A stretch of DNA of 64,000 nucleotides from an uncultured Tidjanibacter sp. (GCA_947852905.1 CANTVF010000008.1:43000-106999); one strand, 5' to 3'; positions 17,090-26,726 are shown, numbered from the stretch's first letter. Notes: generated by a model not told the origin, from the sequence alone. Numbers and translations are program-made.

Positions 17090-19597
17090 TCACTTCCCGC
17101 CGCTTATCCTCTGCGATTCGCCATCGGTATCCCGTTCCACGGTACGCGCCCGGAACTCCTTGCCGGAACGGAAATTATACCTTATGGTAAGTGCAGCCCT
17201 GAATCCTCCGCTGTCCACCGTGTTCCACTTCTCGAATCCCTCCTCGACCACATGCACGCGCTGTTTACGGTCGAACAAGTTGTACATGGTAAGCGACATG
17301 GTCAGCCTGTTGTCGAGCATCCGTTTCTTTATACTCACGTTTATGTCCTGCTGGCTCATGACCTCTATATTGGCGCTCAACATTCTTGGCGAATACCAGT
17401 AATTGATCTCCAGATCGAACACTTTCGGTATCTCGAACGTACTGGACAGATAGCCGAACACGCCAAGTACATCCCGACGTGCGGCGTCGGCTGAAAATTG
17501 CTCTCCGTAATAAAAAAGTACCGCATTGGCATTCAGGCTCCACCACGGAGTTATGGTGACAGGGGCATTGACGGCCAGATAGTATTGCCACAGATCGGCG
17601 ATATTCTCGTAACGGTAAACCATCTGAGTGACCTCCTTCATCTGCCCGTCGGCACCCGGCTCCTCTACCTGTCTTATTTCCAGACGCTGACTGACCGAAT
17701 TCTGCGACAGGTTGGCGCCGAGGCTTATCGAATACTTGTACGCAAGCACCAGCGAAAGGTCTATGTTGTTGCTGTACGTAGGTTTCAAATCGGGATTTCC
17801 CATTACGGACGACACCGGCGAGAGTTTGGTTTCAAACGGATTCAACGCCCAGAATCCGGGACGCGATATCTTGCGCGAATAAGACAGCACCAGCGAATTG
17901 CTCATCTGCTCGTTGAAAGCGTATGACAGATTTACGTTGGGAAACAGCCCTCCGTAACGTTTCTTCACCTGCGTCGTCTGCCCGTCCCCAGTAGGATCGG
18001 TATACCGCGGCGTCATGAACGTATACTCGTACCTCAACCCCGCCACAAGTCCGAAACGGCCATAGCGGGCGCTATATGCGGCATAAAGGGCGCCTATGTT
18101 CTCCGTATAATCCGTCCGTTCCGGATCCCTGCTCTCCTGCCAGCCGTCATTTCCGAACACGAGATAATCCATATTGCTGAACATGCCGTCGAACGTATAC
18201 TTGGCACCGGCCTGCAAACGCGACGTCTTCGAAAGCGGTATGTCGAAAGCCGCATTCACGGACGCCACCTTGTAATCGGAAAAGGCGTCGCGCTTCTGCC
18301 TGAGGTCTTCGCCCGGCATCGCAGAAGCTCCCGTGTAATACATGTACGAATCTACATAACTGTTGCCGTTGGAACCTATGCTCTGGCTATAATCGCCTAT
18401 CAGCTTGAAAGTCGTCCCTTCGTCGTCCATTTTGTATACATAGTTGACTGTTCCCCCGAGAAACAGGCTGTTCCGCGATTCATTGTATCGGCTCGTCGTA
18501 ACCACGCTGTCGAATACCGGACCGGTATGTCCCTCACCGTAATACGGCTTGAGCCACATGCTCGACGAAGTGACGTTTTCCGGAACGCTGCTGTAAATGT
18601 TGAACTCCGCGCCGACCTTGTGCCGGTCGTTTATATCGAGCCACGCTCCCAGACGCCCTTCGATATCGGGACCCGCACCGCGTATGACCGATACAGACCT
18701 GTCCTCGTCCCTGTCACGAGACGTATTCTCCAGCGAATATACGGTACGCTCTCTGGAAACCGATTTGCCTACGTCATATCCATATCCCCCGTTGGCATAC
18801 ACCTGCAACTTACCCACCTGATAGTTTATGCCGGCCGAGCCTCCGCCGCCGTAGTCGCCGATAACTCCGTAATTGCCGTACAGACGGACATTACCGTCCA
18901 GACCGTCGTCGCGGCGTTTGTTCATCGTTATCTTTATTATTCCCCCGCTGGAATCGGCATCGTACTCTGCACCCGCATTCATAATTACCTCTATCTTCTT
19001 TATATCCTCGGCATTTATAGTCCTCAAATACGCTTCAAGGTCCTCGCCCGACATGTTGAGCAACCGGTCGTCTATCATCACACGCGTACCGCCACGACCG
19101 TTGACCGTAATTCCGTCATCGGTCGCCCACACGCTCGGCGCCGTCTTGATCATCTCGTAGGCGTCCTTGCCTACCGCCACCGAACTTTCCGCCACATTAA
19201 CTACGAAACGGTCGGCTTCGCGGGTTATCAGCCGTCCGGTAACGACTACGGCATCGACCTCCTCCGCCTCGGTCTCCATGCGCATATCGCCCATATCGAC
19301 ATCGCCCGAAACGGCCAGTCCGACGGAAAAGTCTGCATATCCGAGACACGTCGCGGACAACGTATACTCGCCCGCCGGAACCGACAACACGAAACGTCCC
19401 TCGCCGTCGGCTACCGTTCCGGCAGCCTGTTCGCCACCGCCGGTCAGGAGAAATACCGTAGCATACTCCACGGGCGAAGAGTCGGAATCCACCACACGCC
19501 CCTCTACATTGTAAACAGGTCCGGCCGAACGGGCTTCGACCCCCGATACGGCGCACACCAACGCCGCAAAACACAATACGAATTTTCTAACGTTCAT
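17090..19597 (-). CDS. Outer-membrane beta-barrel receptor (TonB-dependent receptor-like, CarboxypepD_reg plus OMP_b-brl_3 type)
   Basis: An 835-residue protein with a signal peptide (MNVRKFVLCFAALVCAVSGV). A carboxypeptidase-regulatory-like domain follows (about 28-110, VEGRVVDSDSSPVEYATVFL), then a plug-like domain (about 130-215, with AYEMIKTAPSVWATDDGI and GGTRVMIDDRLL), then a large C-terminal barrel. Sequence character matches the outer membrane beta-barrel family PF14905 of Bacteroidota rather than a SusC transporter. No SusD partner is adjacent, so the ligand is unknown. A strong promoter candidate lies at 19817-19847, implying a leader of about 210 nt. Confidence 0.88.
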   Translation of the reverse strand: MNVRKFVLCFAALVCAVSGVEARSAGPVYNVEGRVVDSDSSPVEYATVFLLTGGGEQAAGTVADGEGRFVLSVPAGEYTLSATCLGYADFSVGLAVSGDVDMGDMRMETEAEEVDAVVVTGRLITREADRFVVNVAESSVAVGKDAYEMIKTAPSVWATDDGITVNGRGGTRVMIDDRLLNMSGEDLEAYLRTINAEDIKKIEVIMNAGAEYDADSSGGIIKITMNKRRDDGLDGNVRLYGNYGVIGDYGGGGSAGINYQVGKLQVYANGGYGYDVGKSVSRERTVYSLENTSRDRDEDRSVSVIRGAGPDIEGRLGAWLDINDRHKVGAEFNIYSSVPENVTSSSMWLKPYYGEGHTGPVFDSVVTTSRYNESRNSLFLGGTVNYVYKMDDEGTTFKLIGDYSQSIGSNGNSYVDSYMYYTGASAMPGEDLRQKRDAFSDYKVASVNAAFDIPLSKTSRLQAGAKYTFDGMFSNMDYLVFGNDGWQESRDPERTDYTENIGALYAAYSARYGRFGLVAGLRYEYTFMTPRYTDPTGDGQTTQVKKRYGGLFPNVNLSYAFNEQMSNSLVLSYSRKISRPGFWALNPFETKLSPVSSVMGNPDLKPTYSNNIDLSLVLAYKYSISLGANLSQNSVSQRLEIRQVEEPGADGQMKEVTQMVYRYENIADLWQYYLAVNAPVTITPWWSLNANAVLFYYGEQFSADAARRDVLGVFGYLSSTFEIPKVFDLEINYWYSPRMLSANIEVMSQQDINVSIKKRMLDNRLTMSLTMYNLFDRKQRVHVVEEGFEKWNTVDSGGFRAALTIRYNFRSGKEFRARTVERDTDGESQRISGGK

Positions 19598-19816
19598 CTC
19601 TTTCCAATATCACAACGTTCACATGAGCCGTCATACATCCGGCACTAATTAATTATTGGCCCCCTCGCCACATAATGCAAATCTTCCACTACGGCTACAT
19701 ATCCGATTTCGATACCGTTTTCCCCGCACGGCCCCAACAGGTTCCGCCAGACAATTTCACCGGCTGAAAATTCCTAACGCCGCAATTACAACTCAAACAG
19801 TTTCGGACATGTGTCG

Positions 19817-19847
19817 CAAATATACTATATAATTATTGACAAACAAC
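19817..19847 (-). promoter_or_regulatory. Promoter of the outer-membrane receptor gene
   Basis: On the minus strand GTTG (19847-19844), a 19-nt spacer and TATATTTG (19824-19817) match the Bacteroidota consensus. It is about 220 bp upstream of the receptor start and lies in an AT-rich block (about 19810-20160). Confidence 0.65.
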
Positions 19848-20321
19848 CTATCTTTATCGATTTTCAATAATATTTTTATGAATATCATTGTACAAACCTT
19901 GTAATATCAGTCTCTCGCAATCCGATATGACGGAGAATCCGTATCTTCAAGCATCTGCAATGCAAAGATATCATTTTTCTCAATGTACTATGCATTACAT
20001 AATATATTTTTTACTAAAAACAGTTAATTAAATTACTTTCAAAATCATCCCAGCACATAAACGAATGGATAGCAAGCATTTGATGCATTGCATAAATTCC
20101 TTGACTTTTTTATATTCTTGCTCGATCAGACGCAATAATCCCCGGTTCCTCTCTCAATTAATCATATCTTGCCGTTATCAATAGCGTCAAGCTCCGTACG
20201 CCCACGACGAAACACGGCAACACAGCGATAATCCGATACCGGACGGAGACCAAACGACACCGACAGACACCGTAACCGAAATACCGTCCGCCGATATTAC
20301 GACAATGCCGAACATAAAAAA
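19848..20321. other. AT-rich intergenic region
   Basis: A block of markedly lower GC than its surroundings between the receptor promoter and the terminator of the protease gene. It holds a further TATCTTTG-like box (19970-19963, minus strand) and poly-T tracts. No gene is supported; the short frames at 20158-20390 overlap the terminator. Confidence 0.45.
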
Positions 20322-20354
20322 GCTCCGGATGCGAACAATATTCGCATCCGGAGC
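20322..20354 (-). terminator. Rho-independent terminator of the S8 protease gene
   Basis: A perfect 14-bp stem (20322-20335 with 20341-20354, 5-nt loop) followed on the minus strand by six T residues. It lies 42 bp beyond the protease stop codon. Confidence 0.9.
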
Positions 20355-20395
20355 CCCAAGTCGCCGCACGCACGATCGCGTGCATATCACATTTG

Positions 20396-22903
20396 TCAGC
20401 GTTTCACTATCGTGGAATTATAAATTCCGTTATCGCTAACCACCTTCACGGAGTACATGCCGGGAGCAAGCTCTTCCAAGTCGCACGAATTATTACCATC
20501 TTCGTCGAGAGTAATGTTCTCACGAACCACTTCGCGCGCCGCAGAATCGTAAACTACGACCTCTACCGCCGCATTCTCGCTGTCGGAAACGTGTATATTC
20601 ATCACGTCTACAACAGGATTGGGCCACAGGCTGAGACCTTCGGGATACTCGGGATCGGGGTTGGGGTTGGGACCGGGGCCAGTACCACCACCGTCCGGAT
20701 CCGGACCGTTGAGCACGGTCACGTTGATAGGAGCCTCGGTAACGCCGTCGCGGGTGTCGGTAGCTATCACCGTAACAACGCACGATCCTTTAGCTTTCGG
20801 CTCGACCACAAGCGTCACACCGTCCTTTATATACGCATTTACAATCCTCTTGTCGCTGCACTTGACGTCATACGATATGACATCGCCGTACTTCGCATCG
20901 GGATCCTTAAAGAAGCTGCCGAGCGTATACGTTCTCGTATACTTTTCGACGTCGGCATCCTGTATCTCGACATCGGCGAACGGTCTCAAAAGCTCCGGAG
21001 CGTGGTTGTCAAATATAAGCGTAGTAGCCTCCAGATCGACATAAGCCGTCTCGTTTCCGTAACGGTCTACGGCATTCACCTGAAATACATAAGGGGTCTC
21101 GCTTTTGCCCTCGAAGACATACACGAACTCTTCGCCCGCATCATAGTTACAGTTAAGCACCATAGTCTGCATCTCTTCCGGCGTACCGTTCACCACTTCC
21201 GCCCAACGCAGATTGAAGAACATCACAGGCATACCGTTACCGTCCACAGGAACGGGTGTGGTTATATTGACAGCCGCACCGGCCGGCACAGCCTTGATTT
21301 CGGTCAACGGACTGGGACCTTCAGCGGGTACTTCGGTAAGAATCAACGACGCATCCACAAGTCCGCGCCCAACCTTATTATGATAGATGGGATCGAAGTA
21401 TTGGCCCGTAGGACGGAAGCTGCGTTCCAGACGACTGCGCAATTCCGCTGCGGTAAAACCGGGTCCTTGAAATTTAGACGCTATGAGCGCAGCCACACCT
21501 GTAACATGAGGCGTCGCCATGGAAGTTCCGGCGCTGTATGCATACTTGTGTCCGGTATATGTACTGTAAACCTGCAACTCGGCAGGGCCGTAGTTGTCTC
21601 CGCCACCGGGCGCCATGAGGTCGAGTCCGTCACCGTAATTGGAATAAGCCGCCACTTTATAATCAGCCGTTATGGCCGACACGCCAACCACGCGCGGATC
21701 CTTGGCAGGATAATAAACCCAATCCTTACCGTCATTACCGGCGCCGAATATGCAGAGGCCGCCCTTTACGGGACCGACCTGCACTTCTCCGCTCTCATCC
21801 GTACCGGCATACGTGTTGAAATAATCTATACCGGTAGCAATATCTTCGGGCAGGATATCCTTATCTACCACCCAACTGCAGTTGGTTATCACAGCTCCGT
21901 TATCGGCAGCATAAGCGAATGCGTCGGCGAAATCGACATCGACGCCCTGAGTATCCGTCATAACCTCTATAGACATGAGCCTTACGCCGGGATTCTCGCC
22001 ATCGCCGCCAGCTATACCGCAAACTCCTATTTCGTTGTTATTCACCGCACCGATAGTACCTGCTACGTGGGTACCGTGAGTACCGCCCTTGATAGTCTGC
22101 TCGCTACGGGGAACGTAACTGTAACCGTAAATATCGTCTATATAACCGTTACCGTCATCGTCAACTCCCTGAGTACCGTTCAATTCAGCCTCGTTGACCC
22201 ACATGGCATCGGCCAAGTCGGGATGATCCCATTCTATACCGGAATCAATAACGGCCACTATCACGTTCGGACTGCCGGTGGTTATCTTCCACCCTTCGAA
22301 CAATCCTATATCGGCTCCCGCTACGGTATTTTCCATAGAGCCGTCGTTATGGTAGTGCCATTGTTTGGCAAGTCCTTTATCATTGAACGGCAATTCCGCA
22401 TCAGCCCGCGTTCCCGATACCGAAGATACCGAAGGAATGTAAACGACATCTTCGGAAAGAATAGGTTCAGCCAGAGATTTCAGTTTGTAAATCGGCTGTG
22501 TATGCACTACATACGGCACTTCGGCTATAGCCGACTGCGCTCTCGACACCGCTCCGTCAATTTTAATATCGTACCACAGATGCAGCCCCGCACGACGACG
22601 GCGTTCGGCATACTTGCCGCCTTCGTTGAACACGCGCCTGATCTCCGTAGCACCGAGCATCTCGGCAACACGATCCATTTCGGCATCGCCGGACTCAACG
22701 GCTCCGCGGGTGAATGCTCCGGTACGCAATGCAGGTGCGTCCTCGGAGAGTTTGATCCTCACCCAACCGGGGAAAATATTGTCTTTGTCGGGTGCGAAAT
22801 TCTCTTCCCCGCCGCCCAAGGGAGCGTTAACCTCCGGATCTTTCACGCAGGAGGACATTGCCAACGACACGGCAAAAACGGCTAAAGCGTATTTTAACTT
22901 CAT
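20396..22903 (-). CDS. S8 (subtilisin-like) serine protease, lipoprotein with type IX-like C-terminal domain
   Basis: An 835-residue exported protease. The signal peptide ends in a lipobox-like AMSSC with Cys19. An N-terminal proregion spans about 45-170. The catalytic domain shows VIVAVIDSGIEWDHPDL (Asp220), GTHGTHVAGTIGA (His276) and AGTSMATPHVTGVAAL (Ser461). Fibronectin-like/Ig-like segments occupy about 530-750. The last 80 residues (LSLWPNPVVDVMNIHV, then LEELAPGMYSVKVV and a final IVKR) look like a type IX secretion type A sorting domain. Having both a lipobox and this domain is unusual. It likely degrades extracellular proteins; the substrate is unknown. Confidence 0.92.
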   Translation of the reverse strand: MKLKYALAVFAVSLAMSSCVKDPEVNAPLGGGEENFAPDKDNIFPGWVRIKLSEDAPALRTGAFTRGAVESGDAEMDRVAEMLGATEIRRVFNEGGKYAERRRRAGLHLWYDIKIDGAVSRAQSAIAEVPYVVHTQPIYKLKSLAEPILSEDVVYIPSVSSVSGTRADAELPFNDKGLAKQWHYHNDGSMENTVAGADIGLFEGWKITTGSPNVIVAVIDSGIEWDHPDLADAMWVNEAELNGTQGVDDDGNGYIDDIYGYSYVPRSEQTIKGGTHGTHVAGTIGAVNNNEIGVCGIAGGDGENPGVRLMSIEVMTDTQGVDVDFADAFAYAADNGAVITNCSWVVDKDILPEDIATGIDYFNTYAGTDESGEVQVGPVKGGLCIFGAGNDGKDWVYYPAKDPRVVGVSAITADYKVAAYSNYGDGLDLMAPGGGDNYGPAELQVYSTYTGHKYAYSAGTSMATPHVTGVAALIASKFQGPGFTAAELRSRLERSFRPTGQYFDPIYHNKVGRGLVDASLILTEVPAEGPSPLTEIKAVPAGAAVNITTPVPVDGNGMPVMFFNLRWAEVVNGTPEEMQTMVLNCNYDAGEEFVYVFEGKSETPYVFQVNAVDRYGNETAYVDLEATTLIFDNHAPELLRPFADVEIQDADVEKYTRTYTLGSFFKDPDAKYGDVISYDVKCSDKRIVNAYIKDGVTLVVEPKAKGSCVVTVIATDTRDGVTEAPINVTVLNGPDPDGGGTGPGPNPNPDPEYPEGLSLWPNPVVDVMNIHVSDSENAAVEVVVYDSAAREVVRENITLDEDGNNSCDLEELAPGMYSVKVVSDNGIYNSTIVKR

Positions 22904-23359
22904 TTCTTCTGATATTGGTTATTAGTTTAAATCGTACCGCTCGCACTTCCGGCTCATATATCCGGAGCCGCATAAAGGAGGCCGGCATATCGCGCAATGC
23001 CTCCGACGACCTCAGTACGTCTTTAATTAAAGAACGTACCTACCGTAGCATTTAGCGTGTTTCACTGGTCTACGGACAGTCGTCCCGCAAAACCGAAGAA
23101 ATACGCACAAATTTTTGCGAAAATAAGAATTTTTTCCAATAAGCTATTCCCAAACACGACGCATTTTGTCATCTTCCGTACAACACCAGCACATGTCCGG
23201 ACAAACATTCGCCGCAAAAGACGCACATACAGTTATTTTTATCCCGTCTCCACCCAACAGGCTTCAATGGCATTCGCCGTAAAAAATTATATTTGCAGAT
23301 GACCGGGCGGACATGTCCGCCCGGTCCAATCTATACTACCCTAATTTAACCTTACCGAA
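22904..23359. other. Divergent intergenic region between the protease and Crp/Fnr genes
   Basis: About 455 bp that should carry both divergent promoters. A TATATTTG box at 23287-23294 serves the plus-strand regulator. A CTTTAATTAAAG palindrome lies near 23022. No gene is supported. Confidence 0.5.
23287..23294 (+). promoter_or_regulatory. -7 element upstream of the Crp/Fnr gene
   Basis: TATATTTG matches the -7 consensus and lies 66 bp before the regulator ATG. No convincing -33 TTG was seen at the usual spacing. Confidence 0.5.
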
Positions 23360-23941
23360 ATGAAAACCGTAGAAGAAACGTTGCTCGGCATCTATCCGCT
23401 CGGCAACGAAGACCTGCAGCTGCTGGCATCCGCAGGCGAAGAAATCACATTCCGCAAAGGAGAACACCTTGTTCGGGAAGGCTCGACCGATTCGTCGTTC
23501 TATGTAATTCGCGACGGTATACTCCGAGCCTATTACAGTACCGAAGAAAAAGACATCACCGTATGGTTCGCCACGGCCGGGGAAGTATGCTACTCATCTT
23601 GGGGTTATCAAGATAACGCTCCGGCACGCTTATCGATAGCCGCGACATGCGATACAGCCGCGATCCGCTACACCAAGTCGCAAACGTTGGACCTGTTCTT
23701 CCGTTCAAGCGAACTGGCGCACTGGAGTTACTTTTCTCTGCTGCAACTGCTCACCTCTACGGATTATTGGTTCCTGTACCTTTCCGATCCGGACGCATCC
23801 CATAGATACTGCTCCCTGATGGAAAAATATCCGGACATACTGCGCCACGTACCCTTGAAGGACATAGCCGCATATCTTCGCATAACGCCTCAGTCGCTCA
23901 GCCGCATCCGTTCACGTATGGCACGCAAAAAACAAGAATGA
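23360..23941 (+). CDS. Crp/Fnr family transcriptional regulator
   Basis: A 193-residue protein with an N-terminal cyclic-nucleotide-binding-type jelly roll (about residues 15-110; ITFRKGEHLVREGSTDSSFY and VIRDGILRAYY) and a C-terminal winged helix-turn-helix (about 150-190; VPLKDIAAYLRITPQSLSRIRS). The arginine/serine cAMP-binding signature is not obvious, so the effector is unknown. The short form is common for Bacteroidota one-component regulators. It is followed by an Hsp15-like gene that has its own promoter. Confidence 0.88.
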   Translation: MKTVEETLLGIYPLGNEDLQLLASAGEEITFRKGEHLVREGSTDSSFYVIRDGILRAYYSTEEKDITVWFATAGEVCYSSWGYQDNAPARLSIAATCDTAAIRYTKSQTLDLFFRSSELAHWSYFSLLQLLTSTDYWFLYLSDPDASHRYCSLMEKYPDILRHVPLKDIAAYLRITPQSLSRIRSRMARKKQE

Positions 23942-23965
23942 CCGCCGCACATGCTGTAAATTCGA

Positions 23966-23973
23966 TATTTTTG
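23966..23973 (+). promoter_or_regulatory. -7 element of the Hsp15-like gene
   Basis: TATTTTTG fits TAnnTTTG and lies 21 bp before the ATG at 23995. It supports that start over the in-frame ATG at 23938 that overlaps the regulator stop. Confidence 0.5.
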
Positions 23974-23994
23974 CAAAGGAAAACTATACGAAAC

Positions 23995-24390
23995 ATGGAA
24001 GAGATCGTCAGAATAGACAAATGGCTCTGGGCGGTGAGAATATTCAAAACACGGAGCGACGCGGCCGAAGCGTGCCGCACTAACAGAGTACTGATAAACG
24101 ACAGCTACTGTAAACCATCGCGCGAGGTTCATCCCGGCGATACGGTGACAGTCAAGAAAATGCCGGTAACCTATACTTTCAGAGTGCTCGCTCCGGTTTC
24201 CAACCGCCAGCCGGCGAAAAACGTTCCAGAATACGCCGAAAATCTGACGCCGCAAAGCGAACTCGACAAGCTGAATCCTCCGAAAGAGACCGTATTCATA
24301 ATGCGCGACCGCGGTACGGGACGTCCCACCAAAAAGGAACGCCGCGAAATAGATGCCCTCATGGACGACCTCCGCTACGACGAAGATTGA
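23995..24390 (+). CDS. S4-domain RNA-binding protein (Hsp15-like)
   Basis: A 131-residue protein beginning MEEIVRIDKWLWAVRIFKTR, with an S4 RNA-binding domain in the first 70 residues (RTNRVLINDSYCKPSREVHPGD) and a charged C-terminal tail (DRGTGRPTKKERREIDALMDD). Hsp15 binds stalled 50S subunits carrying nascent chains and helps recycle them. Length and the C-terminal KKERREID pattern fit the family. The ATG at 23995 was chosen from the conserved opening and the promoter box just upstream. A 90-bp tandem repeat array starts about 15 bp after the stop. Confidence 0.9.
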   Translation: MEEIVRIDKWLWAVRIFKTRSDAAEACRTNRVLINDSYCKPSREVHPGDTVTVKKMPVTYTFRVLAPVSNRQPAKNVPEYAENLTPQSELDKLNPPKETVFIMRDRGTGRPTKKERREIDALMDDLRYDED

Positions 24391-24406
24391 ATCGCCATAG
24401 CACGCA

Positions 24407-24735
24407 ACAGCTACCACCCGCAGCACCGTGACCACGCGCACAACTGATCCGGGCGACGAACGGCAACTGACAAAGACAAAAATCTCGGACGAGAGAAATA
24501 GTCACAGCACGCAGCGCCGTGACCACGCGCCCCACGGATCGGGCGACGAACGGCAGCTGACAAAGATAAAAATCTCGGACGAGAGAAATAGTCACAGCTC
24601 GTAGCGCCGTGACCACGCACCCCACGGATCGGGCGACGAACGGCAGCTGACGAAAACGAAAATCTCGGACGAATGAAATAGTCCCAACACGCAGCGTCAT
24701 GAACATGCGCCCCACGGATCGGGCGACGAACGACA
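24407..24735. repeat. 90-bp tandem repeat array (about 3.7 units)
   Basis: Units recur with spacings of 91, 90 and 90 bp (marker GTGACCACGC or its variant at 24428, 24519, 24609 and 24699). Each contains GGGCGACGAACGGCA and AATCTCGGACGA. Because 90 is a multiple of three, open frames run through the array on the minus strand with 30-residue peptide repeats, but they show no start signal or domain and are taken as non-coding. Confidence 0.9.
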
Positions 24736-24947
24736 GAAACAAAACGATGCCTGCCGGACGTAGACCGTACCGTAACCCGACGAGACGCTATTCCGCACGT
24801 TGCGACGGAAAACGCCACGCATGGCAAAGCGGCAACAGCATTCCACACGGATTACCGTTTTCCCGCATTCCTCTGCACTCCACACTTTCCAACGGGACAC
24901 GAAGCCGGCGAAAGCATAGTCGCATACCGGCCGGCTAAATACACAAA
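24736..24947. other. Spacer between tandem array and hairpin repeat copy B
   Basis: No gene, promoter or structured element recognised. Together with the flanking repeats it forms an 820-bp gene-free zone between convergent genes. Confidence 0.4.
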
Positions 24948-25101
24948 AAAGGGGTTGTGTCAAAACGACAAGTTTTAACGCAACCCCTTTAATATGTGTG
25001 AGAACGGGTAAAATGCAAGGCCGTAAGTTTGAGGGCGGCAAGAGTTTACGCAAAGTACACGACTCTGCACGAATCACGATACAAACGCATCAGACCGCCC
25101 C
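24948..25101 (+). repeat. Dispersed hairpin repeat, copy B
   Basis: Imperfect 19-bp inverted arms containing GGGGTTGTGTCAAAA and TTTTAACGCAACCCC (24948-24990), then the conserved block GGTAAAATGCAAGGCC at 25007-25022, and a tail ending with a diverged ACAAACGCATCAGACCGCCC near 25081-25100. Same orientation and element order as copies at 6755 and 40966. It lies between the convergent Hsp15-like (+) and pirin (-) genes. Confidence 0.75.
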
Positions 25102-25213
25102 TGATGACAAACCCTATATAAGTAAACTTCATGCCGCTGTCCGCATATACCTGCGATCACCGACACAGTCCGGAAACTAAAGACACGACCGGGATGATCC
25201 GTATACGGCCGCG

Positions 25214-25933
25214 CTACAATGCCATGGGAACTTCCATCAAAAGTATGCGCGCGTCGGAAGCGGCCGAAATGTCTATCTGCTCGACACCGCTGATTCCCAT
25301 ACCGTCACGTCGGCCGAGTTTTTCGTCGGCAACCGTGACATTACCCTCGATAACGAAAACATACGCGCCGTCCGTAGGGGAATGCATGACGTGAGAGACA
25401 CTCTGCCCCTCGTTCAGCGTCGCAAGGTAAAACCATGCCTTCTGGTGAATCCACCCGGCACCGGGCCCCCTCTCGCTTTCGGGAGTAACGATCAACTGCA
25501 AAAGTCCCGGCTCGATTTCACCCAAGGTTATATTCTCGTAACGCGGCTCATATCCCGGTCTGTCGGAAAATACCCATATTTGCAGGAACTGCACCGGCTC
25601 TGTCTCGCTGCCGTTAAATTCGCTGTGCAGTATTCCCGTACCGGCGCTCATTACCTGTATCTGGCCGGTATGCAGTCTGCACCCGTTATTTCCCATGCTG
25701 TCGCCGTGTTCCAGCACGCCCGAAAGCGGTATGGACACGATCTCCATATTGTCGTGCGGGTGGGTATCGAATCCCTTCCCCGGAGCTACGGTATCGTCGT
25801 TGAGCACACGCAACGCACCGAAATGCACCCTCAATGGATCGTAATAACGTGCGAAACTGAAAGTATGATACGTCTGCAACCAACCGTGGTCGAAATATGC
25901 GCGGCTGTTTGCCCTGTGAATGATCTTTTTCAT
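25214..25933 (-). CDS. Pirin family protein (YhhW-like)
   Basis: A 239-residue bicupin. The N-terminal cupin carries the metal-binding pattern FDTHPHDNMEIVSIPLSG with further GILHSEFNGS, after the family opening RAYFDHGWLQTYHTFSFARY. The C-terminal cupin is more divergent. Bacterial pirins of this type include quercetin 2,3-dioxygenases and proteins of unknown role. The ATG at 25933 (MKKIIHRANS) is preferred to an in-frame TTG six bases upstream. It is a single-gene unit. Confidence 0.92.
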   Translation of the reverse strand: MKKIIHRANSRAYFDHGWLQTYHTFSFARYYDPLRVHFGALRVLNDDTVAPGKGFDTHPHDNMEIVSIPLSGVLEHGDSMGNNGCRLHTGQIQVMSAGTGILHSEFNGSETEPVQFLQIWVFSDRPGYEPRYENITLGEIEPGLLQLIVTPESERGPGAGWIHQKAWFYLATLNEGQSVSHVMHSPTDGAYVFVIEGNVTVADEKLGRRDGMGISGVEQIDISAASDARILLMEVPMAL

Positions 25934-26243
25934 AATCAATACGATTTTAAATTGTCGTTCGTTTCCGGCAAAAGGCCGACAGGCCGTCCGTTTACCGCAG
26001 GCTGGCCGTCATCCGCATCTGCGGTCAGCCGTTACGGCAACAAACCGCGCCTGTCGATATTCGGAGCCTGCCGGCTCATTCTCCAAAGTATAGCCTTTTC
26101 AAGGAAACTATAAGGAAGCACACTGCACCCCCTCTAATACAATAACGCACATTCCATGCCATATATTGCTCTCTCCCAAGCGCCCACTCATGGACTTAAC
26201 CCGATGAGGAAAGTCTCGACCCGACCGCCTCCGGCGACAGCCG
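25934..26243. other. Intergenic region downstream of the phage-like block
   Basis: About 310 bp holding the pirin upstream region and the 3' end of the phage-like operon. No terminator hairpin was recognised for the latter. A short GAGGAAAGTC at 26206-26215 resembles RNase P RNA CR-I but lacks the rest of that RNA. Confidence 0.4.
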
Positions 26244-26726
26244 TCACCCGCACAAAACCACCCCGCCGACTACGGATACACGGCACCGGACATTGGCCGT
26301 GTCGTCGTACTCCGGATAACGCACATGTTCGGAGCGTATATGGCGCACGGCCTCATCGAGCAACTCCTCGGCTTCCATTCTAACCCGACGCTGCAACAAC
26401 CTGACGGCATCTCCGTCGGCGGGCGAAAACCACTCGCCCTCGCACCGCACGACGCCGACAGCGGCCACACGAGCGGAAACCTCCGGCAACGCCGCACTTT
26501 TCACGAACAATGCAAGCGGCGGTTTAAGCCATTTGTCCACCAGTTCCGGGTAATCCCCCGCCAGCAACCTCGCATACAGCGCATCGCCTACCACCGGTCT
26601 CAGATACCGCGACTGCGCCGCAAGTATCGACGCCTCGGTCACCGCTTCGCAGGCCACATTCTCTTCACCGCCGAACGCCAGAGCGGCCACTTCGGCGGGT
26701 GTCATCAATATTCTGTCATCAGACAT
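26244..26726 (-). CDS. Phage-like head-tail connector protein (DUF6712-like)
   Basis: A 160-residue soluble helical protein. The pattern AQSRYLRPVVGDALYARLLAG followed by LKPPLALFVKSAALPEVS and a long amphipathic helix (RRVRMEAEELLDEAVRHI) resembles head completion/connector proteins of Bacteroidota phages, which sit between portal and tail. The start at 26726 (MSDDRILMTPAEV) is preferred; the frame is open to 26750. It is the last gene of the minus-strand phage-like block, 128 bp after the portal gene. The family name is from memory. Confidence 0.6.
   Translation of the reverse strand: MSDDRILMTPAEVAALAFGGEENVACEAVTEASILAAQSRYLRPVVGDALYARLLAGDYPELVDKWLKPPLALFVKSAALPEVSARVAAVGVVRCEGEWFSPADGDAVRLLQRRVRMEAEELLDEAVRHIRSEHVRYPEYDDTANVRCRVSVVGGVVLCG

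Noticed and set aside
20393..22885. Very long plus-strand open frame antisense to the S8 protease (830 codons)
   Set aside because: It mirrors a gene with a complete catalytic triad and signal peptide; its own translation is His/Arg/Ile-rich without motifs, typical of an antisense shadow in GC-rich DNA.
24359..24848. Minus-strand frames with 30-residue peptide repeats
   Set aside because: They arise because the 90-bp tandem repeat is a multiple of three; several frames are open at once and none has start signals.
26206..26215. GAGGAAAGTC resembling the CR-I of RNase P RNA
   Set aside because: None of the other conserved RNase P RNA regions was found within the next 350 bp, which run into a phage-like gene on the other strand. 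Chance match or at most a fragment.
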